Shown here in pieces: positions 8,805-17,811 of a DNA stretch of 64,000 nucleotides. Each line of letters begins with the position of its first letter. Position 1 is the first letter of the stretch. The translations under genes and the position numbers were made by a program. The stretch covers positions 2,108,001 through 2,172,000 of the forward strand of contig NZ_CP113068.1 in the NCBI RefSeq assembly GCF_026625885.1, written 5' to 3'. The notes beneath the pieces were generated by a model. The model ran no database searches and had not been told where the DNA came from. It saw only the letters and a program-made list of their open reading frames with translations. This stretch comes from Roseateles sp. SL47. GTDB taxonomy: Bacteria > Pseudomonadota > Gammaproteobacteria > Burkholderiales > Burkholderiaceae_C.

Positions 8805-8834
8805 ACACGAAGTTCGTGTTCCACGAAGTTCGTG
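8805..8834. promoter_or_regulatory. Twin palindromic operator in front of the toxin-antitoxin genes
   Basis: Two copies of a perfect odd palindrome: ACACGAAGTTCGTGT at 8805-8819 and CACGAAGTTCGTG at 8822-8834, offset by 16 bp. A -10-like TAGTAT follows at 8835-8840, only 8 bp before the ATG at 8848. No Shine-Dalgarno sequence is visible, so the transcript may be leaderless. Ribbon-helix-helix antitoxins usually bind such paired sites to repress their own operon. Confidence 0.75.
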
Positions 8835-8847
8835 TAGTATTTGACCC

Positions 8848-9066
8848 ATGAAGAATGTGACCGTGACCATGGAAGACAGCGTCGCCGAATGGGCGAGGCT
8901 GGAAGCCGCACGGCGCAACACCAGCGTTTCCCGTCTGGTGGGCGAGTTGCTGGCGGAGAAGATGCGGTCGGACGACGCCTATGAGCGCGCCCTGCAGGAC
9001 TGGCTGCACCGCGAACGCACCTGGGCTTCCGAAGGCGGGGACTATCCCGGCCGGGAGCTGCCGTGA
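8848..9066 (+). CDS. Ribbon-helix-helix antitoxin of a VapBC-like pair
   Basis: 72 residues. The N-terminus KNVTVTMEDSVAEWARLEAARRNTSVSRL has the RHH fold: a beta strand followed by two helices. The C-terminal tail (DWLHRERTWASEGG) is the expected toxin-neutralising region. The stop overlaps the PIN toxin start by one base (TGATG) or four if GTG is used. Two operator-like palindromes lie directly upstream. Confidence 0.8.
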   Translation: MKNVTVTMEDSVAEWARLEAARRNTSVSRLVGELLAEKMRSDDAYERALQDWLHRERTWASEGGDYPGRELP

Positions 9067-9566
9067 TGACCACACTGAAGACCGATCTGCCGGTGATCGA
9101 ACTGGTGAGCCCGGTGTTTGTGGACACCTCGGTGCTGATCCAGAGCGAAGACGGCGCCTTCCCCGAACGCCGGGAACGGGTCATGCGCTGGCTGCGGGTG
9201 CTCTGGCAGCAGCGGCTGGGCCGGGTGTCCAGCCAGGTGCTCAACGAGTTCTACCGCACCATCACCAGCCGCATCCAGCCGCCCATGCCCAATGGCGACG
9301 CCCGCGCCGAGGTGCGGCGTTACCAGCGCTGGTCCCCGTGGGCCATCGACCATGCCACGGTGGAATCCGCCTGGTCCCTGGAAAGCCGCTTCAACCTGCC
9401 TTATGCCGATGCGCTGATCGTTGCAGCGGCCAAGGTGCAAGGCTGTGAGCTGCTGCTGAGCCTGACGCTGCCGCATCAGCAATTGCTGGACAGCGTCACC
9501 ATCCTCAACCCGCTGCTGGCCGTCCCCAAGGACACCGCCGCCTCCTCTTCCGAGCGTTCTGCATGA
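9066..9566 (+). CDS. PIN-domain (VapC-like) toxin, possibly weakened active site
   Basis: 166 residues. The PIN ribonuclease acids are visible in VFVDTSVLI (about residue 20), NEFYR (about 61) and YADALIVAAA (about 115). The fourth acidic position, normally just after LLS in the LLSEDL-type motif, reads LLSLTL, so the metal-binding set may be incomplete. Starts at ATG 9066; a GTG at 9063 is possible. The stop overlaps the hisC start (ATGA), so the toxin is translationally coupled to a housekeeping gene. Confidence 0.78.
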   Translation: MTTLKTDLPVIELVSPVFVDTSVLIQSEDGAFPERRERVMRWLRVLWQQRLGRVSSQVLNEFYRTITSRIQPPMPNGDARAEVRRYQRWSPWAIDHATVESAWSLESRFNLPYADALIVAAAKVQGCELLLSLTLPHQQLLDSVTILNPLLAVPKDTAASSSERSA

Positions 9567-10666
9567 GTGCCTTCCTGCCCCGAGCCCTTGAGCAACTGCG
9601 TGACGACGTACGCGCCCTGCATGCCTATCAGGTGCACAGCGCGGCGGGTCTGCTCAAGCTGGATGCGATGGAGAACCCCTACCGCCTGCCGGAATCGCTT
9701 CAGCAGGCGCTGGGCGAGCGCCTGGGGCGGGTGGCCATCAACCGTTACCCCGGCGAACGTACCGCCGATCTGGCCCAGGCACTGGCGGCTCATGCCGGCA
9801 TGCCGGCCGGCAAGGGCCTGATGCTGGGCAACGGGTCGGATGAGCTGATTTCGTTGTTGTCCCTGGCGGTGGCCCGTCCTGGCGCCACGGTGATGGCCCC
9901 GGTGCCTGGGTTTGTCATGTATGAACTGTCGGCCCGCTACCTGGGCCTGAAGTTTGTCGGCGTGCCGCTCACCGAGCAGTTCGAGCTGGATGAGGCCGCC
10001 ATGCTGGCGGCCATGCAGGAGCATCAGCCGGCCCTGCTGTACCTGGCCTACCCCAACAACCCCACCGCCAATCTCTGGGATGCAGAGGTCATCGAGCGCC
10101 TGGCCCAGGCCGCGCCGGGCTTGGTGATCCTCGACGAGGCCTATCAGCCCTTTGCCTCGCGAGATGCCATGCATCTGCTGGAGAAGTACGACCACGTGAT
10201 GGTCATGCGCACCATGAGCAAGTTCGGCCTGGCCGGCGTGCGCATCGGTTATTTGATGGGGCACGCCGAGTTGGTGCATCACGTCGACAAGCTGCGCCCC
10301 CCCTACAACATCAGTGTGCTGAATGCCGAAGCCGGTCTGTTCGCGCTGGAGCATGCGGCGGTGTATGAACAACAGGCCGCCGACCTGCGGGCCGAGCGGG
10401 ACCGGCTGCTGGCCGAGCTTCAGGGCCTGCCCGGGGTCCAGGTCTTCCCCAGTGAGGGGAACATGATCCTGGTCCGAGTGCCGGATGCCCTTGCCGTCCA
10501 TGCGGGCCTGAAGGCACGGGGTGTGCTGATCAAGAATGTCTCCGGCATGCATCCGCTGCTGGCCCGTTGTGTCCGGCTGACCGTGGGAACACCGCAGGAG
10601 AACCACACCCTGCTTGCTGCCTTGCGCAGCACGCTGGCGGACCTGCCCGTTTCTGTGGCACCCTGA
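9563..10666 (+). CDS. hisC: Histidinol-phosphate aminotransferase
   Basis: 367-residue PLP enzyme (fold type I) that makes L-histidinol phosphate from imidazole-acetol phosphate and glutamate. LGNGSDELI, YPNNPTAN, ILDEAYQPF and MSKFGLAGVRIGY with Schiff-base Lys220 are all present. First of five clustered his genes. Upstream, where Burkholderiales usually have hisD, it abuts a toxin gene with a 4-base overlap, so it may depend on that transcript or on a promoter inside the toxin gene. Confidence 0.95.
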   Translation: MSAFLPRALEQLRDDVRALHAYQVHSAAGLLKLDAMENPYRLPESLQQALGERLGRVAINRYPGERTADLAQALAAHAGMPAGKGLMLGNGSDELISLLSLAVARPGATVMAPVPGFVMYELSARYLGLKFVGVPLTEQFELDEAAMLAAMQEHQPALLYLAYPNNPTANLWDAEVIERLAQAAPGLVILDEAYQPFASRDAMHLLEKYDHVMVMRTMSKFGLAGVRIGYLMGHAELVHHVDKLRPPYNISVLNAEAGLFALEHAAVYEQQAADLRAERDRLLAELQGLPGVQVFPSEGNMILVRVPDALAVHAGLKARGVLIKNVSGMHPLLARCVRLTVGTPQENHTLLAALRSTLADLPVSVAP

Positions 10667-10723
10667 GCACTTCCACTGCTCCTTCTTCACTGTTTCTCTG
10701 CACGACCTCGCCCTGGAAGCAAC

Positions 10724-11320
10724 ATGAGCGCCGAACGCATCGCTGAAGTCCGCCGCGACACCAAGGAAACCCAGATTCGCGTCCGCGTGAACCTGGATGG
10801 AACGGGCCAGGCCCACCTGTCCACCGGCATTGGTTTCTTCGACCACATGCTGGACCAGATTGCCCGTCACGGCCTGATCGACCTGGACATCGATGCCAAG
10901 GGCGACCTGCACATCGACGGCCACCACACCGTGGAAGACGTCGGCATCACCCTGGGCATGGCGGTGGCGCAGGCCATCGGCGACAAAAAGGGCATCACCC
11001 GTTACGGCCACAGCTATGTGCCGCTGGATGAAGCCCTGTCGCGGGTGGTGGTGGACTTTTCCGGGCGCCCCGGCCTGGCGATGGACGTGACATTCACTGC
11101 AGGCGCCATCGGCGCCTTCGACACCCAGCTCACCTATGAGTTCTTCCAGGGCTTCGTGAATCACGCCCTGGTCTCGCTGCATGTGGACAACCTCAAGGGC
11201 CACAACGCACACCACCAGTGTGAAACCATCTTCAAGGCCTTTGGCCGCGCCCTGCGCATGGCCATGACGCCGGACCCCCGCTCGGCGGGAGTGATCCCCT
11301 CCACCAAGGGGACGCTGTAA
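10724..11320 (+). CDS. hisB: Imidazoleglycerol-phosphate dehydratase
   Basis: 198 residues, the monofunctional bacterial/plant-type enzyme. The manganese-binding repeats are clear: [13 protein letters not shown] and [11 protein letters not shown], then [19 protein letters not shown]. It lacks the histidinol phosphatase half found in enteric HisB. The last base of its TAA is the first base of hisH (TAATG), so translation is coupled. It follows hisC by 57 bases. Confidence 0.96.
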   Translation: MSAERIAEVRRDTKETQIRVRVNLDGTGQAHLSTGIGFFDHMLDQIARHGLIDLDIDAKGDLHIDGHHTVEDVGITLGMAVAQAIGDKKGITRYGHSYVPLDEALSRVVVDFSGRPGLAMDVTFTAGAIGAFDTQLTYEFFQGFVNHALVSLHVDNLKGHNAHHQCETIFKAFGRALRMAMTPDPRSAGVIPSTKGTL

Positions 11321-11973
11321 TGGCTGGCTCCCGGACCGTTGCCGTGGTGGACTACGGCATGGGCAACCTGCGCTCGGTCTCCCAGGCGGTGCAGCATGCC
11401 GCTGAAGGGCAGGGGGTGGCGGTGATCATCACCGCCCGCCCGGAAGAGGTGATGGCCGCTGAACGGGTGGTGCTGCCCGGCCAGGGCGCCATGCGCGACT
11501 GCATGCGCGAGCTGCACGACTCCGGCCTGAAGGAGGCGGTGCTGCACGCCGCTGCCAACAAGCCGCTGATGGGCGTGTGCGTGGGCATGCAGATGCTGCT
11601 GGACCACAGCGAAGAGCAGGACACCCCGGGCCTGGGCCTGATTCCCGGCCGTGTGCACCGCTTCCAGCTGGAAGGGCAGCTGCAGCCAGACGGCAGCCGT
11701 TACAAGGTGCCCCAGATGGGCTGGAACCGCGTGCACCAGATGCGAGCGCATCCGGTCTGGGGCGACGTGCCCGACAACAGCTGGTTCTATTTCGTGCACA
11801 GTTTTTATGCCCGCACCGACGCGCAAGAGCACAGCGTCGGCGAAAGCGAGTACGGCTTGCGCTTTACCTGCGCCGTGGCGCGGGATAACATTTTTGCCAC
11901 CCAATTCCATCCCGAGAAAAGTGCCGCGTTCGGGCTCTCGCTCTATCGCAACTTCCTGCACTGGAAGCCTTGA
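11320..11973 (+). CDS. hisH: Imidazole glycerol phosphate synthase, glutaminase subunit
   Basis: 217-residue class I amidotransferase that supplies ammonia to His[11 protein letters not shown] at the N-terminus, nucleophile Cys87 in GVCVGMQ and the catalytic His-Glu in FHPEKS. Works with HisF, encoded two genes downstream. Length is typical. Confidence 0.96.
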   Translation: MAGSRTVAVVDYGMGNLRSVSQAVQHAAEGQGVAVIITARPEEVMAAERVVLPGQGAMRDCMRELHDSGLKEAVLHAAANKPLMGVCVGMQMLLDHSEEQDTPGLGLIPGRVHRFQLEGQLQPDGSRYKVPQMGWNRVHQMRAHPVWGDVPDNSWFYFVHSFYARTDAQEHSVGESEYGLRFTCAVARDNIFATQFHPEKSAAFGLSLYRNFLHWKP

Positions 11974-12060
11974 TCCATTGATCTCTGCCCTGCATGGGTC
12001 AATCCTGCGCTTTTCTCAGTCCTCCCACCCCTTTCCTCCACCTCCCACCCGCATTCGGCC

Positions 12061-12804
12061 ATGCTGCTGATTCCCGCGATTGACCTGAAAGACGGCAAGT
12101 GCGTCCGCCTCAAACAAGGCGATATGAACGACTCCACCACCTTCGGCGAAGACCCCGCCGAGATGGCGCGACGCTGGCTGAATGCCGGTGCCCGCCGTCT
12201 GCACCTGGTGGATCTCAACGGCGCCTTTGCTGGCAAGCCGGTGAACGAAGGCGCCATCAAGGCGATTCTTCGGGAGGTCGGCGACGAGATTCCCGTCCAG
12301 CTCGGCGGAGGCATCCGCGACCTGGACACCATCGAGCGTTATCTGGACGACGGCTTGTCCTACGTCATCATCGGGACGGCGGCGGTCAAGAACCCCGGCT
12401 TCCTGAAAGATGCAGCCTCGGCCTTTGGCGGCCACATCATCGTGGGCCTGGACGCCAAGGACGGCAAGGTGGCCACGGATGGCTGGAGCAAACTCACCGG
12501 CCATGAAGTGGTGGACCTCGCCCGAAAGTTCGAGGACTACGGCATCGAAGGCGTCATCTACACCGACATCGGCCGCGACGGCATGCTCACCGGCATCAAC
12601 ATCGAGGCCACGGTGCGTCTGGCCCAGGCCCTCAGTATCCCGGTCATCGCCTCGGGCGGCCTGTCCAACCTGGCGGACATCGAAGCGCTGTGCGCCGTTG
12701 AATCCGAAGGGGTGCAGGGCGTGATCTGCGGGCGAGCCATTTACACCGGCGATCTCGACTTCGCCACGGCCCAGACCCGGGCCGACGAACTCAACGGGGA
12801 CTGA
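12061..12804 (+). CDS. hisA: ProFAR isomerase
   Basis: 247-residue TIM barrel that isomerises the ribosyl part of Pro[21 protein letters not shown] with the catalytic Asp, VQLGGGIRD, the second Asp in YTDIGRDGM and [10 protein letters not shown] are present. It follows hisH by 87 bases and precedes hisF by 4. Confidence 0.96.
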   Translation: MLLIPAIDLKDGKCVRLKQGDMNDSTTFGEDPAEMARRWLNAGARRLHLVDLNGAFAGKPVNEGAIKAILREVGDEIPVQLGGGIRDLDTIERYLDDGLSYVIIGTAAVKNPGFLKDAASAFGGHIIVGLDAKDGKVATDGWSKLTGHEVVDLARKFEDYGIEGVIYTDIGRDGMLTGINIEATVRLAQALSIPVIASGGLSNLADIEALCAVESEGVQGVICGRAIYTGDLDFATAQTRADELNGD

Positions 12805-12808
12805 GCAC

Positions 12809-13570
12809 TTGCTGGCCAAACGCATCATCCCCTGCCTGGACGTCACCGGCGGCCGGGTCGTCAAGGGCGTCAATTTCGTGGAACTGCGGGATGCGGGCGA
12901 TCCAGTGGAGATCGCCGCAAGGTACAACGAGCAGGGCGCCGACGAACTGACCTTTCTCGACATCACCGCCACCAGCGACGGGCGCGATCTCATCCTGCCC
13001 ATCATTGAATCGGTGGCGTCGCAGGTCTTCATTCCGCTCACCGTCGGTGGCGGGGTGCGGTCGGTGGCGGATGTGCGGCGGCTGCTCAATGCCGGTGCGG
13101 ACAAGGTCAGCTTCAATTCGGCGGCCGTGGCCGAGCCGGACCTCATCCGCGCCGCGTCCGACAAATACGGCGCGCAGGCCATTGTGGTGGCCATCGATGC
13201 CAAGCGCCGGGCCGATGGCACCGGCTGGGACGTCTACACCCATGGTGGGCGCAAGAACACCGGCCTGGATGCGGTGGAATGGGCGGTGCGCATGGCGTCG
13301 CTGGGCGCGGGCGAAATCCTGCTGACCAGCATGGACCGTGACGGCACCCGCAGCGGCTTTGACCTTGCGCTGACCCGTGCCGTGGCGGATGCGGTGTCGG
13401 TGCCGGTGATTGCGTCAGGCGGGGTCGGTTCACTGCAGGACCTGGCGGACGGCATTACCGGCGGCGGTGCGGACGCCGTGCTGGCGGCCAGCATCTTTCA
13501 CTATGGCGAGCACACCGTGGGAGAGGCCAAGGCCTTGATGGCCAGCCGGGGCATTCCGGTTCGTCTATGA
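12809..13570 (+). CDS. hisF: Imidazole glycerol phosphate synthase, cyclase subunit
   Basis: 253-residue TIM barrel that closes the imidazole ring and releases [23 protein letters not shown] carries the catalytic Asp, and [14 protein letters not shown] the second one. The start is TTG at 12809 with a GGGGA ribosome-binding site 8 bases upstream. The stop overlaps rsmD by 4 bases (ATGA). hisI and hisE, which often follow, are not here. Confidence 0.95.
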   Translation: MLAKRIIPCLDVTGGRVVKGVNFVELRDAGDPVEIAARYNEQGADELTFLDITATSDGRDLILPIIESVASQVFIPLTVGGGVRSVADVRRLLNAGADKVSFNSAAVAEPDLIRAASDKYGAQAIVVAIDAKRRADGTGWDVYTHGGRKNTGLDAVEWAVRMASLGAGEILLTSMDRDGTRSGFDLALTRAVADAVSVPVIASGGVGSLQDLADGITGGGADAVLAASIFHYGEHTVGEAKALMASRGIPVRL

Positions 13571-14187
13571 GCGGCAGGGACGCCAAAAGCCGCGCTGCTG
13601 CGCCGCGGCCCACGTCGGGCCTTGTGCGTGGTCCCAGCGAAGTGCGCATCGTTGGTGGGCTGTGGAAACGCTCCAAACTGCCGGTGGCGGACCGGCCCGG
13701 GCTGCGGCCCACGCCGGACCGGGTGCGAGAGACGCTGTTCAACTGGCTGGGGCAGGACCTCAGCGGCTGGCGCGTGCTGGATGCCTTTGCCGGCAGCGGT
13801 GCGCTGGGCTTTGAAGCGGCCTCGCGGGGGGCTGCCCAGGTCACGCTGCTGGAAAAAGACCCCGGCCTGGCCGCGCAACTGAGGGCCAACCTCAAACGCC
13901 TGGACAAGGACAACCGTGTCCCGATGAAGATCGAAGCGACCGACGCGCTGGGCTGGATGGCCCGCAGCGCGCCAGCGTCCTTCGACCTGGTGTTTCTGGA
14001 CCCTCCCTTCGCGCAGGACCTGTTCCAACCCGCGCTGCGTGCCGCTGCCAGCCTGGTCGGCCCGCAGGGATTGATCTACCTGGAGGCGCCCGCCGCCATG
14101 GATCCGCCTGAAGAACTCGGGCTGTCCCTATGGCGGGAAGGGCGTGCAGGGGCGGTGCACTACCGCTTGTTCCAGCGCAACGGATAA
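13567..14187 (+). CDS. rsmD: 16S rRNA (guanine966-N2)-methyltransferase RsmD
   Basis: 206 residues. Starts by ATGA overlap with hisF. The N-terminal [13 protein letters not shown] and [18 protein letters not shown] motif [19 protein letters not shown] and the catalytic LVFLDPPF identify RsmD, which modifies G966 of 16S rRNA during 30S assembly. Placement just before coaD is common in proteobacteria. Confidence 0.93.
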   Translation: MSGRDAKSRAAAPRPTSGLVRGPSEVRIVGGLWKRSKLPVADRPGLRPTPDRVRETLFNWLGQDLSGWRVLDAFAGSGALGFEAASRGAAQVTLLEKDPGLAAQLRANLKRLDKDNRVPMKIEATDALGWMARSAPASFDLVFLDPPFAQDLFQPALRAAASLVGPQGLIYLEAPAAMDPPEELGLSLWREGRAGAVHYRLFQRNG

Positions 14188-15049
<862 letters not shown>

Positions 15050-15105
15050 AGCCTGCGGAGGCGTTTGATCCCTGTGAGGGCGGTGGCGTGGCCAACCCCC
15101 TGCCT

Positions 15106-15145
15106 CCCTGACGCCCTGACGCCCTGACTCCCTGACCCCCTGATG
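15106..15145. repeat. 8-bp tandem repeat, 5 copies
   Basis: Five copies of CCCTGACG-type units (variants CCCTGACT, CCCTGACC, CCCTGATG). Lies in the gap between the convergent ferredoxin and cobC genes. Confidence 0.85.
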
Positions 15146-15200
15146 CCCGGCAGGCACCCGCCCCACCGGCGGTCCAAGGCCGCGCCTTGCAGTCCCGGCT

Positions 15201-15746
15201 TCAGCTTGTCCCGGGCGTTAGACACCACCGCTCGCCGTACGCAGGCGGTGTCGGCCACTGATCCGCTATCGGGGTCTGTCCCGGATGCTCATCGGCCCAT
15301 CGGCGGGCCAGCATCCAACCGCCGTGACTGACCACCATGGGGCCCGGCGAGCAGGTCGCCACCCGCTTCAACAAGTCTTCCAGGCTTTCACCGCCGCCAG
15401 GGCGGGCCGTGGCGAAGTCCTGCACCCACGCGTCGATCTCTGCTTTGGGGATGTCTGCCCAGGGCTGGCCGTCCCAACGGCCGAAGTCCAGTTCACTCAG
15501 GGCTGCATCCACATGATGGTGCCAACCCCATTGCCGCAGCCACCGGCCCACATCGGCACATCGACGCAAGGGTGAGGTCCAGACTTCATGCGGCAGGCGA
15601 TGCCGACGTGCATGGGCCTGGATGCGGCGGGCCAATCGCTTGGACCGCCGTGCTGGCACCGATAGGTCGCATCCCGCGCCGACACACAGCCCCTTCGCCC
15701 CGACCGGTTTGGGATGACGCCAGACGCTGATGGCGCCATTCATCAA
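15201..15746 (-). CDS. cobC: CobC-like alpha-ribazole phosphatase (histidine phosphatase family)
   Basis: 181 residues. The phosphohistidine motif is the short form WRHPKP near the N-terminus; SPLRRCADVGRWL, the hallmark SELDFGRWDGQPW and VSHGGWM complete the histidine phosphatase set. CobC removes the phosphate from alpha-ribazole-5'-phosphate in the cobalamin lower-ligand pathway. Its start overlaps the cobS stop by 4 bases, which supports this role over a general phosphoglycerate-mutase-like one. Confidence 0.82.
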   Translation of the reverse strand: MMNGAISVWRHPKPVGAKGLCVGAGCDLSVPARRSKRLARRIQAHARRHRLPHEVWTSPLRRCADVGRWLRQWGWHHHVDAALSELDFGRWDGQPWADIPKAEIDAWVQDFATARPGGGESLEDLLKRVATCSPGPMVVSHGGWMLARRWADEHPGQTPIADQWPTPPAYGERWCLTPGTS

Positions 15747-16528
15747 AACACGGCTCCGAGGCCCAGAAAGGCCAGCAGCGCTCCGACTTCCACCACTTGC
15801 TGCGTGGCACCGAGGTTGTCGCCGGTGTAGCCGCCCAGGCGGCGCTCCAGCATGGACTGCATGTAGAGCGTCAGTCCGGTACCGGTGACGATGGCGCCCA
15901 GCAGCAGCGGAATGTCGTCCGGCAACAGCCAGGCCCAGACGCCACTGGCCAACACCACCAGGCCCAGCGACACCACCAGCTCGGTGCGCCGGATCTGGGT
16001 GGCCAGCGGCTTGGCCTTGGCATGTGCCACATCACCCGCGTAGGGCAGCGCATGCATCAGCCACACCGGTGCCGCCCGCGAGGCCAGATGGCCCCAGACC
16101 AGGGCCCAGAGGGCCAACGACGGGTCGGTGTCCGCCAGGCCCAGCAGCGTGGCGGCCTTCAGACCCAGCATGAGGAACAGGCCCAGGGCCCCATAACTCC
16201 CCAACCGGGAGTCCTTCATGATCTCCAGCGCCCGCTCCCGGCTGACCGCACCGCCCAGGCCATCACAGGTATCTGCCAGGCCGTCTTCATGAAAGCCGCC
16301 CGTGAGCCAGATGCTGGCGCCCATCGCCAACACGACGGCCACCGTGGCCGGAAACACCAGCAGGGCGACCCACAGCACCGCTGCGGACCACACCCCCACC
16401 GCCGCGCCCACCAGGGGGAAATAGCGCGCGGATTGGTTCAGCCACTCAGGCTGGAAGCCGACCCAACGCGGCACCGGCACACGGGTGAAGAACTGCAGGG
16501 CGATCAGGAACAGACGGAATTGATGCAT
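15743..16528 (-). CDS. cobS: Adenosylcobinamide-GDP ribazoletransferase (cobalamin synthase)
   Basis: 261-residue polytopic membrane protein that joins adenosylcobinamide-GDP and alpha-ribazole. Start taken at the ATG ending at 16528 (MHQFRLFLIALQFFTRVPVP), the family's conserved N-terminus; the longer open frame upstream is not homologous-looking. Motif GGFHEDGLADTCDGLGGA and EIMKDSRLGSYGALGL are diagnostic. Coupled to cobC. No cobalamin riboswitch fits in the 77 bases upstream. Confidence 0.92.
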   Translation of the reverse strand: MHQFRLFLIALQFFTRVPVPRWVGFQPEWLNQSARYFPLVGAAVGVWSAAVLWVALLVFPATVAVVLAMGASIWLTGGFHEDGLADTCDGLGGAVSRERALEIMKDSRLGSYGALGLFLMLGLKAATLLGLADTDPSLALWALVWGHLASRAAPVWLMHALPYAGDVAHAKAKPLATQIRRTELVVSLGLVVLASGVWAWLLPDDIPLLLGAIVTGTGLTLYMQSMLERRLGGYTGDNLGATQQVVEVGALLAFLGLGAVF

Positions 16529-16605
16529 GGTGCCGGCCGTCCGAGCGGCCGCAGGGAAGACGCAACGGCGGGCATGATACGGCGGGCCCTGCGGGGATGC
16601 AGGGG

Positions 16606-17583
16606 TCAGGCTGGCCCATGCCCCTGCATCTGTGCCGCCAGCAGCCGCTCGTAGGCGATGGCCACGTTGGCACAGAAGATCTGCAGCAGTTCCTGTCCAT
16701 CCGCATCGATGGGCTGTGCAAAGCGCATATACAGCAGGCTTTCGTTGCCGCTGTGCGTCCGGTAGTAGCCCACAAAGCACTCGCCATCCAGCCGGCTCTG
16801 CCGTGTCTGAAGCACTTGCTCCAGGGCCTCTCGCACGTCCAGCGGCAAGTCCCGCACGGCGGACTCGTCCAGCAGGCCCTGGAATTGCGCCGTTGCAGCC
16901 AGCACGCGGTAGGCTCCTTCGCCATGTGAAGCCGCGTAGGCGGCCATGCGGCTGGCACACAAGCCCTCGGCCTCATGGCCCAGCAGATGGGCCAATTGCG
17001 CCAGCAGTGCAGACGCCAGATGCCGCAGGTTGCCCGCGTCATGAATCTGCGTGATGGCTTCTATGGAGCGCCGCAGCCCCTGGCGCGCCAGTTCCAGCGT
17101 GACGATGTCCCGATACGAGCGCAGCGCAGAATAAAAGACCGTGATCAGCTTGCGCTTGGTCAGCTCGGTCTTTTCCTTGTAATCGTTGATGTCATAGGAC
17201 TTGATCACGTCCTCTTCCGGCGCCTGGCCCGGCTGCCCGGTCCGCAGCACGATGCGCACATGCCGGTTGCCGATGTCCTCACGGATGAAGCGGGCCAGGT
17301 CCAGCCCGGCATGCTCCGACTCCATCACCACATCCAGCAGCACCAGGGCCACGTCATGCCGGCTTTGCAGCAGGTCGCGCGCTTCGCTGGCGGTATAGGC
17401 ATTCAGGAATTGCAGACGGCGGCCCGCGAACTCGAAGTCATCCATCACCAGCTGCGTGACCTGGTGGACGGCGGGATCGTCGTCCACGATCATGACCACC
17501 CAGGGCGCCAGGGCGCGCTGCCGCCGGGCGTCGCCGGGACCTTCCTCGGGAAGTTCGTCGGCGAACACGAGTTCGGTGTTCAT
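16606..17583 (-). CDS. Response regulator with REC and DUF3369 domains
   Basis: 325 residues. Receiver at ~28-150 with acid residues VDDDP, phospho-acceptor Asp84 in LVLLDVVME, and DYKEKTELT where the conserved Lys lies. The rest is the DUF3369 sensory-like domain. In most relatives a third domain (HD-GYP phosphodiesterase) follows; here the protein ends after DUF3369, so it is a regulator without a recognisable output. No kinase is adjacent. Confidence 0.8.
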   Translation of the reverse strand: MNTELVFADELPEEGPGDARRQRALAPWVVMIVDDDPAVHQVTQLVMDDFEFAGRRLQFLNAYTASEARDLLQSRHDVALVLLDVVMESEHAGLDLARFIREDIGNRHVRIVLRTGQPGQAPEEDVIKSYDINDYKEKTELTKRKLITVFYSALRSYRDIVTLELARQGLRRSIEAITQIHDAGNLRHLASALLAQLAHLLGHEAEGLCASRMAAYAASHGEGAYRVLAATAQFQGLLDESAVRDLPLDVREALEQVLQTRQSRLDGECFVGYYRTHSGNESLLYMRFAQPIDADGQELLQIFCANVAIAYERLLAAQMQGHGPA

Positions 17584-17723
17584 GGGGGCTCCCTGCAGCA
17601 GACGCTTGTTGCGTCAAATTTGTAAGTGCTGATTATGCGGACACCCTGCCAGTTTCAGAAGCGAACTTGATTGTCCTCGGCTCCTCCGGCGAAGCGCGGG
17701 CTCATGGTTTACCCGGCTCGTCG

Positions 17724-17751
17724 TTGACGTTGAAGTTGGTACCGGTATCAT
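17724..17751 (+). promoter_or_regulatory. Sigma70-type promoter of the galactarate genes
   Basis: A -35 TTGACG (17724-17729), 16-bp spacer and -10 TATCAT (17746-17751), about 60 bases before the transporter start. The -10 overlaps the first LacI-type operator. Confidence 0.7.
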
Positions 17752-17772
17752 CATTTCATGGTAACGGTACCA
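17737..17772. promoter_or_regulatory. Two LacI-family-type operators
   Basis: TGGTACCGGTATCA (17737-17750) and TGGTAACGGTACCA (17759-17772). Each differs by one base from the perfect palindrome TGGTACCGGTACCA with central CG, the classic LacI-family operator form. Their centres are 22 bp apart, about two helical turns. The first overlaps the -10 element, which suits repression relieved by a sugar acid. No LacI-type gene is in the window. Confidence 0.75.
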
Positions 17773-17811
17773 GCCGACGGAAGATCGGCAGACCAGACCC
17801 CAGGAGACAAC

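Noticed and set aside
7236..8921. A 561-codon minus-strand frame
   Set aside because: Antisense to xenA and runs through the tandem repeats.
16529..16605. Cobalamin riboswitch before cobS
   Set aside because: The gap is only 77 bases and lacks the conserved B12-box.
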